64,000 nucleotides of DNA, from the NCBI GenBank assembly GCA_002633025.1, contig NMRB01001621.1, positions 55,497 through 119,496 of the forward strand, in the 5' to 3' direction. Made by a program: the position numbers and the translations under genes. This stretch comes from Notospermus geniculatus (lineage: Eukaryota > Nemertea > Pilidiophora > Heteronemertea > Lineidae). The notes beneath the pieces were generated by a model. It had not been told where the DNA came from and did no database searches. It saw nothing but the letters and a program-made list of their open reading frames with translations. This document shows, in pieces, positions 21,288 to 32,948 of the stretch (the stretch's first letter is position 1; each line of letters starts with the position of its first letter).

Positions 21288-21416
21288 TTCCGAGGAATTC
21301 CGATTGAGCATATGCCAAATAAGGAATCGCTACCAGGAACTCGACGCACCGCGAATTCCAGGAAGTAGATTATTGAATGGTGGACACTCTTTCGAAGAAT
21401 CGTGCCAGTATAAAAG
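21288..21416 (+). promoter_or_regulatory. SOCS core promoter: three STAT-type motifs and a TATA box
   Basis: TATAAAAG lies at 21409-21416, 78 bases before the SOCS start at 21494. Immediately upstream are TTCGAAGAA (21391-21399) and TTCCAGGAA (21356-21364), both exact matches to the STAT/GAS consensus TTCnnnGAA. TTCCGAGGAA (21288-21297) has the four-base spacing preferred by STAT6-type factors. SOCS genes are classic STAT targets that shut off JAK-STAT signalling, so this arrangement suggests a conserved negative feedback loop; binding itself is inferred. Confidence 0.6.
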
Positions 21417-21493
21417 CATGGTGCGTTTGCGCTGTCTTTCATTTGTAGACTTCAACGTCTCCTCTTTACAATGTTTGACCGTTCAAAACAGTT

Positions 21494-22696
21494 TTGATGA
21501 CAATATTCCGGAATACGGAGGGAACGGTGTGTGTGGAAAACTGGTCGTCCAAACCCATGTTTGGGATGGACCAGCAACAATCATTTCAAGTCGACTGGGG
21601 CCAGACTCACACCCGAGGAAAGCTGTTTTCACCAAGGATAATGGAACATCGTCCTGATGATTCGGATAGCAGCAATGATGATGCTTCTCCAATTTCCACA
21701 TCCTTTGATCTCGTGCGCCCAAACAACAACAGGGACTCCAGGGTTTTTGATTATCCGAAAGCAACGCTGTTTCAGCGACCATCTGATTCAGCTGGAGATT
21801 CAGGGGGCAAGGCGGAGTCGCCTCGTGACAGGAATTATTTCAGTGACAATTTTTTGGATATTCCTAATCCTATACCAACAGCATCACTCGCCAGTGGATT
21901 TAATAATAATGTAAATGTGATTTCTGTTCCCAAATCCTTCAGAACTACAAGTCTTGGGAGTTGTTCTGAGAATGAAGCATTTAGTGATGACAACAATATC
22001 GAGCCCTTGCAATGTGATAAAAAAGACGATTCTAAAAGTGTGCCTCCCCCTCGTTCTGGTTTGACTGAGACTGATCAAGATATACGAAGGCTAACCCTTG
22101 CCAGTGATTCCATAAACCCTAGCCATACATCAGAACAAGACTTTGATAGCTTATTAAGTAACATAGAACGATTACGAGAAAGTGGTTGGTTCTATGAGAA
22201 TATAACAAGACATCAGGCGAAGCAACTACTTCGGAGTAAAAGTATGGGATCTTTTATCATTCGTGAGAGTACGGATCCTAAGCATCTGTTTTCTTTAAGT
22301 GTACGGACACAAAGGGGAACTACCAGTGCGAGAATTGAATACACGAACGGTCGATTTCGTTTAGATTGTGAGGATTCTATCCGGCATCACATGCCCGTCT
22401 TTAGCTGTGTTGTAAAGTTAGTCAATTTTTATATTAAAATGGGACAGAAGGGTAACAAGACGAATCCATGTGTTTGGTTGGAAAGCACTGGGCGACGTGA
22501 TATGCCAGTGAGACTGACTCGACCCGTAAGGAAGGAAATGCCTAATTTGAGACACATGTGTCGCTTGACTGTTGCAAATTCCATATCAGAAGCTCAGGAC
22601 AGTTTATTTCCAAACCAGGAGATGAAAATGATAGCTAAACTGCCACTGCCCAATCCACTGATCCAATATCTTCAGAGTTATCCATACGCACACTGA
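21494..22696 (+). CDS. suppressor of cytokine signalling, type II SOCS/CISH family
   Basis: Single-exon, 400-residue frame. Residues 1-225 are Ser/Asp/Asn-rich and probably disordered, longer than in vertebrate SOCS1-3. The SH2 domain runs from about 230 (SGWFYENITRHQAKQLL) to 315, with FIIRES at 254-259 supplying the phosphotyrosine-binding Arg257. The C-terminal SOCS box (about 349-400) has an elongin-BC motif (LRHMCRLTV) and a Cul5-type LPLP motif, and ends YLQSYPYAH like other SOCS proteins; a spacer of about 20 residues splits the two motifs. It should bind phosphorylated receptors or JAKs and recruit a Cullin5 ubiquitin ligase. It resembles the CISH/SOCS1-3 group rather than SOCS4-7. 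In-frame Met22 (21557) is an alternative start. It faces CLEC16A tail to tail. Confidence 0.9.
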   Translation: MMTIFRNTEGTVCVENWSSKPMFGMDQQQSFQVDWGQTHTRGKLFSPRIMEHRPDDSDSSNDDASPISTSFDLVRPNNNRDSRVFDYPKATLFQRPSDSAGDSGGKAESPRDRNYFSDNFLDIPNPIPTASLASGFNNNVNVISVPKSFRTTSLGSCSENEAFSDDNNIEPLQCDKKDDSKSVPPPRSGLTETDQDIRRLTLASDSINPSHTSEQDFDSLLSNIERLRESGWFYENITRHQAKQLLRSKSMGSFIIRESTDPKHLFSLSVRTQRGTTSARIEYTNGRFRLDCEDSIRHHMPVFSCVVKLVNFYIKMGQKGNKTNPCVWLESTGRRDMPVRLTRPVRKEMPNLRHMCRLTVANSISEAQDSLFPNQEMKMIAKLPLPNPLIQYLQSYPYAH

Positions 22697-24387
22697 GTCA
22701 CCCTGTGTTGAATCTCGGAACTTGGAATAGATCTTCACTTGTCATACTTGGAGAAGACAGATATTTCAGTGGGAGTGATGAATCAATTTTCCAAGGGATA
22801 TTGAGTGAGAGTGGAATATTGATCGAGGGAAAATGTCAAGCGTGTGTCAGTATTGGTTTGGCCTCGATTGGATAGACTCGAAGAAACTGGATTATTTTGC
22901 AATTTTTGTGACTTCATTCATCATGTCATGTCATTATAGGCCAAGTTGGTTGAATGTTGAGCAGTAGCCCTACTGACAAAGAATGTTTTTCATAATGCCA
23001 TGGTCGTTGCAGACAATGAACCTTTAAAAATTCCTTGGTTCTGTAGGCCTAGAAGATTATGGTATTGGTATGAGTATCACAGGTAGGCCTAAGAAGAGAG
23101 ATGAAATGTTGGTTCAGTCACACAGGAAGGCTCATCAGGCATGTCAGGCAGTTTTAGATCATCAGTCAGTCTGTGGTAGTGCAACCCCAAATTCATAACT
23201 GTGTCACAACTTCGTTAAAGTTAGGCCTTCATGATTTTGAAAAAATACATCAAGGAAGTGTTTTGTAATGTAACAAATAAGTAGGCCTTCTTTTGTGGTT
23301 TATGATAAACTGAAAAAATAAGGAAGTTTGTATACAAATTGGTATAAAATCACTTTGCCGAAAATGCTTGCAAATCAGTTTTGATGATTGCATTGTATCC
23401 TGTTGGGTTTTTCGTGTCGTTTAGATTCCTGTCACTGAAAAAACTTTCAGTTCAGTGTTGGGCCAAAACAGTGTTAGCTTGACGTATTATTTGAAGGCTC
23501 TCTATATTGTAATTTATACCGGGTAAGTCAAGCCCACAATGTGAATCAGCACCACCACCACACACGTCACAACAGTAAAGATTATTTCTAGGAAATGCTG
23601 GCCTCCTGTTGTGAACTAATGAATGAAGTGTTATCACAATGTATAATGATGGTCATAGCATGATGGTGATAGGTCAGTAGTTAGGTTGGTAGTATTATCA
23701 ACTGTCACAATAGGTAATGGAAGAAGGATGGTACCTTGCATGCCTTGGGTACACACGTTTGGCATTACAATTTTTACTGGTAGATGCAATGTCAACTTTG
23801 TGAACATTGGAAACAAAATCTAAAGAATAATCCAGAAAATCGATAGCTCGTGAGTAAAAAAGTTCCATATTAGATTCATTTTAAAAAGTCGTGGACTGGA
23901 GGGTGCCCAAAATTGGAGGTCAAATTGTTTCTGATTTTGGCAGGGAGTTTTTCATAAGAGCTCCCTCATTTAGGTACTGGTAGGTGAAAGGAAGTTTACC
24001 CTGCCACAGTCATTCTTCTGGACATTCCAATTAAAAAATTTGGTTGGGCGAATTGATTATGCATTATTGGGATTTTAAATGCCTACTTTGTATGTAATGT
24101 TCTCTATGTTGGCCTACTTATTTACGACAAAATACATTTATAAAAGTTGCACATTTTATAATTATCAATGTTTTGTTGTTTCGTCACAGGTGGTATGTTG
24201 ATCTGCGTTGGTGTACTTGTGACTTCGACCTTTGCTAAAAAAAGTGCAACTGGCATTCATTGAAACATTTAACCTTTTTAAAAATACATGTTGCAGTATG
24301 AAACGGGCCACCGGTTGCTGGAACAGTTTGAGAGGAAAGACTTGTATTGTACGATCATTGTGAGTGGAAAAGTAGAGCAACATCAAT

Positions 24388-24393
24388 AATAAA
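24388..24393 (+). terminator. possible poly(A) signal of SOCS
   Basis: AATAAA about 1.7 kb after the SOCS stop; the first plausible canonical hexamer on the plus strand seen by eye. Confidence 0.25.
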
Positions 24394-24699
24394 GCTAGTC
24401 ATATTTGAAAAATGCATTTATTCGAATAATTTTTCCATTACACATTTAAAGTAGTTCATTTGACACCTACAGGATGCATGCGGATAGATAGCTGAACTGA
24501 AAAGTTCTAAAACAGAGTGTGGGAAGCAAAGAGTATGGTACTGGTGCAGTATGTATACTTTTACCACAGTTTCATTGATTTCTAATATTTTGATGGACAT
24601 TGTATGTAACTTCATGTATTGTCCAATTATATTTTGTACTTTTGTTTCTCGAAATTTTCACGACTTGGGACCTCTCCTTCATGTAGCCTATGGTTAAGA

Positions 24700-24730
24700 C
24701 TAGGTACATGTAGGCCCTACATGTACCTAG
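24700..24730. repeat. perfect 31-bp palindrome built on TACATGTA
   Basis: Arms CTAGGTACATGTAGG and its exact complement around a single C at 24715. Each arm contains one TACATGTA octamer. Confidence 0.7.
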
Positions 24731-26484
24731 CCATGCCCGTAGGTCTTGTACCCTAACACCTCAATGGGATCTGATCCCTTTCCTGTGCATTACATTTGTA
24801 TTTTGTCCTGTCTCCTAAAATGAAAATTAGAAGGTTGTGAAAATACCATCGAATGAATTGTGACCTGATTTCTTTATCATTTTGTCCTTCACTTTGTGTA
24901 CAAGTTAAACTAAGGTTAGCAAGTGTTTTTACGCAACACTTTGCGTGAAACACAGTTTTAAAATCTGCCAGCCACAAGTTCAAATACAAGAACACTTTAG
25001 GCCTCGAGGTACGTACATATGTACTGTACTTCGGCTTAGTTCCTGTCCTGTGCATATGTACCTCCACGTACCTATTAAATGTGGTTCAAGTATGCGTGGG
25101 CTTAAAGTGCCAGCCATGCCAACACACAGCAAAACTGACCTGCTGTGTGCGAGTGTGGAATTTTCTGCATTTTTTTGTCATCTACCCACGATTGCCAGGA
25201 AATGCTGATCCATGCATAATCTATTAACAGTTGTATTGTTGTTTCAATAATGACGATTTCGGACAATGTGTCCGATCGTCAAGTGTCTTTAAAGTCCAAA
25301 GCCACGCCTGTAAAGTCAGTACCGGTAAAATATCACAGTTTGAAAGCAGTGGGTCCTCAATTGCCAATTGGCATATTCAGAAACTTGACCTTGTAAACGG
25401 GCTTTAGTATTGTATACAAAGCTGTTTCTCTGTCTGATTATCGTTTTCATTGAGATGTACATAGCTATGTAATTTATTGTCCTTTCACCTGTCATTATCC
25501 AGTACCCCAAGGAGGGCTCCTCTTCTGCAAGGGGACAATGTATCATGATCATAGACCTGTCTTGTACAGAAAATACAATTAATATATTTTTTAAATGAAT
25601 GAAAGTCACTTTTATATTGCCTCTTGTTCATTTCTTTACCTCCTGGAAATATACAGACAGAACCGAGGCTTTGCAGGTAAGTATGTACCAAGGACTACAT
25701 GTAGTTCTGAAGGTTCTGGAGCAAACGTACATTCGTCTGCAGTTGGTGCTGAAGGGAGCAGTGCTTAAAGCACCACGGTATTGCCACTTTCTGTCGACAG
25801 CCGGCACCACCGACACCATTCTCCAATACTGTAGTTAAGCCTTTCGCCCCAGTGTTGGAGAATGTATGATTACACTACAATGCACCTAGTAACATGCGTA
25901 GTTTACCAAGTCGTCAATAGAGGTCTCCCTTAACGCGGGTAGGTGTAACGCAGGATTGGGAAGCAATACTGTGGTCCTTTAATAACCACACTGATTACCT
26001 CAGGATGGGAGATATAGGAGGGTGCCAACAAAGTAAGAATTGCTTTGAATGTGAAGAATAGAGGACAATGAAGACAGTTTTATGCACCAATGGATGTTTA
26101 ATCCATCATATAATTCATAATAATTTACAATCCATATTTACATTAACTTAACAAGCATGACAAATATATTAAACACATCACCTGTCAACAACAGCCAATT
26201 TGCAGAAATGAACTGTACAACCCGTCCTTGGAGAAGGTGCCTGAAGGTACCTAACCTCATCCAATGTTTGATTTGAGATTTACCTCCTATTGATCAAGCT
26301 TATAGACAATCACCATTTGGAGACGAGTTGCATATTTTAGCCACCTATTATGGTGACAATGAACTTCTCTTCTTCAAATAATTTCAGACAAATTTGGTTC
26401 GAATGGCAAACAGTGGCATTTAGAGCAGTTCCAAGCTCAAATTATTAAGATATTGAATTAAAGTACATGTACGGATATAAATAC

Positions 26485-26562
26485 ACTACACAAAGTTTTT
26501 TGGTACTCCTTCTTATAGTATATACTTATACTATAAGGAGTACCCAAAAAACTTTGTGTAGT
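26485..26562. repeat. 78-bp hairpin element
   Basis: ACTACACAAAGTTTTTTGG on the left is complemented at the right end, and the pairing continues through TACTCCTT and TATAGTATA with one or two single-base indels to a tiny loop. Possibly a very short MITE. Confidence 0.6.
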
Positions 26563-26710
26563 TTATTTTTAATCCCTTCTTAAAATGCCATTCAAGGATT
26601 TTACGTAGGCCTATATAAATACCCTCCACAGAAAATCCCCAAGCTTTATACTCATATTCTTCAGCTTTTTTTTATTCATTTAACAACAATGTATTAGTAG
26701 GAACTCGTTC

Positions 26711-26753
26711 AACCTTGGAGGAATTATACTGTCAGTATAATTCCTCCAAGGTT
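26711..26753. repeat. perfect 43-bp palindrome
   Basis: Two 21-bp arms starting AACCTTGGAGG are exact reverse complements separated by one T. The essentially absent loop argues against a microRNA precursor. Confidence 0.7.
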
Positions 26754-27010
26754 CAACAAACATTGATCAGAATTATTCAATACACCACAATACTGGACAA
26801 CTGACTGACAGACTGGGATTACTATTGGAAACACTGTGCTATATATATAGGAGAAATCCAACAAAAATCCCATGGTCATGTACGTCAACTTTTGACCTCT
26901 TGTCAAAGAAGTTGTCATTCGAAGAAATTATGTTCTGAGAAACATGAGAGGAAGGAAATTTTTCACTTCCATTTCAACCCTTTCAATGCCAGTGAGAATT
27001 TTTTTCACAA

Positions 27011-27285
27011 GTATACCCGGTAGTCGAAGTCAACCTTACTTCAAGAAGGCAAAATGGCAGGCCTGTGCAACAGACACCATAAAGTGAACACAATGATTAA
27101 ACCACAAACCACAGTATTTACCAGTTGACTGAGCACAACCTTGGATTTGCTATAGCCTCATGGGAAGTAAACCAATTTACCCAACATCATCAGGTAACTG
27201 CAACATGGATTATTTACCACTGACCTGTGTAGGTTTTCAAGCATGTTATTTTGCCCATGTTGAAGTAAGATTGACTTCGACTATA
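27011..27285. mobile_element. MITE with about 45-bp inverted ends
   Basis: The left end reads GTATA, CCCGGTA, then GTCGAAGTCAACCTTACTTC; the reverse complement of the right end reads GTATA then GTCGAAGTCAATCTTACTTC, and similarity continues inward to GGCAAAAT. The left arm thus carries an extra CCCGGTA at a TA dinucleotide that the right arm lacks. Interior noncoding. Confidence 0.6.
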
Positions 27286-29534
27286 CCAACATCATAGTCT
27301 GATCTTTCAATACATGTACACTTCTACATTGCAATGCCATAACCAACACCCCTAACTTTGACCATATAAATAAAAAAGCCCACTTCAGCTATACCAATCA
27401 ATTACAACAACGAGAAATCCGAATTCTTGGAATTCGGAATAAAAAATGAGATCTCTCAAACGATTAAACCGAGTAAGCCCACCAAATTGCGGAGGAACTT
27501 CCTAAGTTTCACTTTCGGGCTTTTTTATCAATCTTAACTCACAGGTATGACCACATGGAGTTGGCGACATTTTGTACCAATTCTCTATGTAGGTTGCTGA
27601 ACAATTTGCAATGAGAAAGTCAATTCTGCATTCAAAAGCAGGCGTCTTCAAGTACACATATATTTCAGAATATAGAATACTGTATAGCCTCAGTAAATGG
27701 CACCACCAGAAATTATTTTTAAATCAAAATCATGATCCGAGGACTGGAGCACGGACAATGTCCAAAGCCAGACGACCAAAAGACAGTTGACACAGTCCGG
27801 TCCATCCAGCCCTTTTCTTGTTAGGAAATGAAGTCTAAATACTTAATAATTTATGTTCACGTATGTTGATAATCAAATTATGGCATTGCAAAAGAATTAG
27901 AATCTCTAAAATGTTTATTAATATCACATGCCAAGTTTAACCCGACGTGGAATGAAAAGTGAACAAGCCAAGTTTGATGCAAGTTGAAATTGCACGGGAG
28001 GCTGAAGCTAAAATGTAGAAGGTAAGTTTGAGCAGATGAAACGAAAGGAAAAGGAGCTATGGATGCTGGTGACATCAAAATCTGTAAACAACTCCAGAAA
28101 CTCACTTCTCCAGAGCTGAATACACTCTCTCTGGAGTATTAATTTGCTCCAGAATTTTTGCTCCAGAGTATCGGGCTACTTCCAAGCCCTTGGGTCTGAT
28201 CAATTGTGACCCGTCCCTTTCCGGTCACTTGACCTATCGGGTAGCTCCGATGTAAGTATTGAAGAGTCTGGTTGGTCAAACTGCCAGACTCCAAATGGTG
28301 ACTTCTCATCACCAGCATCCCGACTGAAGTTGATCACACAAAATGCAATGTAAAAATGCACAAGGATGACACCCGAACTGACATGGGCCACAGGGAAATC
28401 TACCGGTACAGAAGGAGAGAGTGAAGAAAGGAGTGACTAGGTGATGAAATATCCACAGTGACAATGGGGATACCAGTACTGATATGGGTGACTGGAGGGA
28501 GGGTTATGACAGGTCACTTCACACAGTATCCTCCGTGATTTTGACCCTAATTTGCAAAATTTCTCAGTGTTATTCTATTACCGGTATCTAAGTATCTAGC
28601 AAACATGCTTTCTCATTTCGGAAATTTCTACCAATGGCATGAATGGCATTGTATTCAAAATCAAAACAAGTTCAAGTTTAAGCAAGAAGAGTCAAACAGT
28701 ACATGCAAATAACAGTCTGCAGTATCATCTTCATCTTCGCTGTGATGATTTTTTGCATTTCCCCAACACCCAGTTCTGACAAAGCCACACACCAAACACA
28801 AAACCTCCCAAAAGGACCACCTTTCTCAGAAATCAAAGGGACACAAAAGGATTTGCTACATAGGGTGTTCCACCACCAGACTGTCACTTTAATAACGATA
28901 TCTAAAATGAACATAGGAAAACCTTCCCTAGGCCCACATGCATCATGTCACTCCGAAGACAGAACACTACCAGCTTCAAGTCACACATCATTCTAGCAAT
29001 TATAGCATGTCAAAATCCACAGACCGACCACCAGTGGCGTCATGTCGGGGACTAATTCTAGCAATTAGTTAGGTACATCTGTACATTCAAATGCATCATG
29101 CATGCTTTGAGCTGATGCATATCTCCCATTCCAAAGCGGGGCAAGTGTTTGTCAGAATCCCCCCACCCCCACCCCCCACCAAGTGGAAGCATGGAGAACT
29201 AACATCTACCACCCCAAAACCACCAGAACAGAATTTTAGCAAACCAACCCAGTGCCAAAGCTTATTTCATATTTGTTGAAATACTTCCAGACAGTTATGA
29301 AGTCGGATCTGAGGACATGCATGTAAACAGACGTGTAATATGCATTCAACATGCAGTTAATGCAAGACACTATGATACAGTTGGTTTTTTGTTTCCAAAG
29401 TCAAGTCACACAGATGACCTTCAGGCAGCAAAGAACAGTAGGGGCTAATTACAAGATATATCAAGACTGGGAATATCGAGCTGTTTGGCATCACGAGATA
29501 CCCCGTTATCGGGCCTGAAAGAGTTAAGAAATAA

Positions 29535-29605
29535 GTCCAAGCGGGAATCGACCCCATGTCCTCACGGGTGACAAACACTGACGTTTGCACTACACCATTC
29601 TGACA
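29535..29605 (-). mobile_element. tRNA-derived SINE head (family 2)
   Basis: The minus strand reads GTCAGAATGGTGTAGTGCAA (A-box side) through to GGGGTCGATTCCCGC (B-box side). The same head occurs at 44212-44289 and 60893-60970, and in decayed form near 38655-38820, 39879-39945 and 56610-56690. Confidence 0.55.
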
Positions 29606-31830
29606 CTACCTTGCAACATGCGGTTTATTTCAAACTAAAATACGTCTCATAAATTCTGCGACTATTGCCAATTTGATTCCCAATAAACTGCGTGTGACCT
29701 TTAAATTTTGCAACTGAAAAGCCATCACAAAGCTGGATGAGCCAACAGTGTTCTCGCTCGGGCGTGACATGCCTAGTTGCGGGTGTTCATCGAGGCATAC
29801 TTTACATGGATAGTGATCTCTCCTCCAAGTGCTGCAAACGAGAAAGAAAAGTAGCTGCACAAAACGGACGATTAACAATATTGTTCATTGCAAAATGCAT
29901 CGATTAAGTTCATTTTATCTATTCCAAGAACAAATAACCTAATATACCAATTAAGTGCAGCCCATCTTGGAGGGGACAAAATGTTGACGCATGCTGAATC
30001 AACTTGATAACAGTTAACACCCTGTGGTAATTGGTGACTCTTAGCACTTCCTCCCTTTATACGTCACTGCTTGCGATGACTTCAATAGGGAGTGAATGCT
30101 AAGAACCACTAACGACCTCAGGATGATTTAACAAGTCAAGAGATTTCTGCGAATGACATAGGGGGTATTTCAAGGAAAAACCCACAAGAAGGGTTATCTT
30201 AAAGTGGATTCGTGTCCAAACAATTATCACAATATCTTATCATGTTTGATGACATGTTTTTATCGATAAAAGCGTGGGCATTTATCATGGATACACAATG
30301 ATCTCAAGACAAATGTGAAGTTTCATTTTTTCCATTTCATTTCCTGGAATTTTTCACGCCCCCCCTCCCCCCAATGTCCATTCCCTCCACCTGGCACGGG
30401 CCAAAGGTGCTCGACAACCGACTTTTCAACATGAGCAAACATTTCTAAGAAACGTAAGATAACACATGACCTATTCATTTACACTTGCTCCGTTCCAACT
30501 GTTTTAAACTTGGCCCATTATTGGCTCTTCAAGTAATGTAGGAAGAAACTGCAGCCCCAGATGAAAGCTACGCTGTCAGAGAGTCACCCTCACTATCAAA
30601 TGAGTACCAGTCTTACCAGGAACAACACCTCTGATCCCCATGGATCCATGTTTTTATACCCAGCACATGAAGAGTGCAAAAAGGTCATTCTGCAAACAGT
30701 CCAACTTTCTCAATACATGCACCCTACCACACACAAAATCCACAGATATTCAAATGCATCAAGTATCTGGTGTCTGATTGGCAAATAAATTACATATGTT
30801 TCTATTTACAGGAATGAATTAATAATCGCACAGACAGGGTGCATCGAAAACACAGACGGTAAAACTAGCGTTTTGTGGGTCACTGATTCTTTGTTACCGG
30901 TACATCCCGTATTTCATTATGCAATATTTACATTTTAACAGAGACATGCATCTGCGACCAGCCTGAGGCCAGGGAAGTTTCACTTCCTTCAAAATTCATG
31001 AAGACTGCATTTACCGTGCGCATGAACATCTCACAAATAATCTGTAGCAATGTACCAAAAAAAGAAACAAGACTGCAGGCAAATCTCACAAGGTCATCAG
31101 TCAGGAAGAACATGAGGTGCAAATTAAAGCCAAGCAAAAATCTTAGTTTTGGGACAGGACCCAAATACATTTCATGTCGGACTCATAATATTCATTACTG
31201 TGTAACTATGAAAGCAGTAAAAAAGAACTGGACATTTTACAGATTACCAAAAAAACTAAATACCGGTAAACATGCCTGAACATTCATGAATTTTCACCAC
31301 TGATAAATATCTTCTCTATTTTACATGTGATATTTTTACAACTACCGGTACCCTAAATCCTGAGGATCATTTTGACAAAAAGTACCCGCAACACAAGAAG
31401 CCATAATATTTCTATTTTCAGAATGTAGTGTAAAATGGGGCAGCTTTAACAGCCCCATTTTACAATACCTGTAACCACATTTCACAATATCCATACAGCT
31501 AAAGCAGATTGAAGGTGGTATATAATTGGTGGCAATATACATGTATTGCATATTTTTGAGAAAATCATTCCAGGTTACTGCTGGAAACCACTCATTTTGC
31601 GAACAGAAAACAGCTGACCGCCATTGGCACTGATAGGGTGAAGTTTTCACCAATTACTCCCCTGCAAAGATACCTCCCTCATCATTTACTTCTCAAATGA
31701 CTACCGGTAGCTACTCAGGCAGCACAAGGAAATGACTAACTTGTCTACAAATTCTGAACAATTTTCTTAGTCAGAAGTTGGATCTGTTCAAGAAGTAAAA
31801 GTCGCCAGCAGTGAAATGCAAATCTCTCCA

Positions 31831-32948
31831 CTACGAATCGGCATCCCGACTACCAACATCAGGGACGTCTTTCCCACGACCAACAGCGTTCATTTCAAGG
31901 TGACGTGGATCATCACTCACGCTATAATGTTCCCTCACCATCTGTGCCAACTTTGTCAACTGATCTGTGGCACCGGGGCCTTGCTTACTAACCGCCTGCT
32001 CCACCTGTTGAGCGGAGGCGGCACTCGTACTAGCTGATGGTGCAGCATGGGCCTCGAAAGTAAATTTCGGTTTTGTGGTGAAATCGGCCGCTTGAGTGTT
32101 TGGACTGCTCAATACGTCTGCTGGTGGAAGGAGCTGCGGGGCGCTCGACGAAACTTTCAAAGTCTCTTCATCACTTGCAGGCATCACTAGCGACAAGGCA
32201 GGTGCTTCAGCTGGAATAAGCGTCTTCGGCGAAGCAGTTGTTGATGTTTTAGCAGCCGTTTTCGGTTCTGATGACCGCCGCTTCTGTTTCGAAGATGCAG
32301 GTACTGGGTCAGTCGGTGTTGAACGACTCCGGTCCCGTTTGTGCAGCGAACCAGAGCCCGTGCGTCTCTCCCCAGGGTCTTTAGTCTGCGATCTACTGGG
32401 GCTCGAAGAAAAGCTACTCACCTGATGAGAATTTTGTCTCGGACTAGAACTCCGAGGAGAAGATGAGTTGTGTGCACGACGTGGACTATAAGAGCTGCTC
32501 CGTCTTCTGACATTTTCTGCAGGTCCCCCAGGGGGCGTAACACGCCTTTTGCTAGATTCGGCCAAAGGTCCGCTACCACGTCTACCAGAATGAACAGGTG
32601 GAGCCTCGTCAGATTTCTGTCGCTTCGAGAGATCTTCCAAGGGGATTTCCTGTATCATTGACCCGCCAGCTGAAGACTGACGGCTATGAGATCCACGACT
32701 TTCACTACTCTCCGTGTGATTATTATTCAGTGATTGGAAGGCGAACGCCGATGGCGACGTCGCTTCTTGTGCCTCTTCTATCTCCGGTGATTCCGGTACG
32801 TCATGAGTCGGTGGTTTTGATTGGAGGTTGATTGGAAGGGGACGCGTCACAGGGCGTTGCTGACTTGATTTATTCAAAACTTGTGGCTGGCTGCTTCGGG
32901 AGAATGGCTGATTTTCTTGCCGATTGTGTAAGACAGGCTGGCATCTCC
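31831..32948 (-). CDS. CLEC16A: CLEC16A copy A terminal exon (disordered C-terminal tail)
   Basis: This 1,118-base exon starts after TTCTTCAG and encodes about 371 residues, rich in Ser, Pro, Arg and Ala and without a fold I recognise. It includes an RS/SP-dense stretch (SSSYSPRRAHNSSSPRSSSP) and ends RDADS. Vertebrate CLEC16A also has a long Ser-rich disordered C-terminus. Compared with copy B only a handful of residues differ (for example N/S in RQNSHQ, S/G in SASTS, final S/L). Confidence 0.8.

Larger units (their letters stand above)
22697..30256. other. region between the SOCS and CLEC16A 3' ends
   Basis: The first 1.7 kb may be SOCS 3' UTR, with a possible poly(A) signal AATAAA at 24388-24393. 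The rest is repetitive: palindromes at 24700, 26485, 26711, a MITE at 27011 and a SINE head at 29535. Several TACCGGTA octamers occur (25320, 28401, 28579). No frame shows conserved coding features. CLEC16A 3' UTR should enter from the right, but no clear poly(A) hexamer for it was found. Confidence 0.45.

Noticed and set aside
21505-21520. A further STAT site at ATTCCGGAAT in the SOCS 5' coding region
   Set aside because: TTCCGGAA has only two bases between the half-sites, not the three or four that STAT factors need.
26711-26753. Candidate microRNA hairpin
   Set aside because: The loop is one base and the arms only 21 bp, unlike a pre-miRNA with a longer stem and terminal loop.
30561-31279. 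Frames repeated in both blocks (30561-30788, 30998-31279 and counterparts near 47307-47980)
   Set aside because: They are shared only because the whole block is shared; no domains, and they lie in the expected CLEC16A 3' flank.
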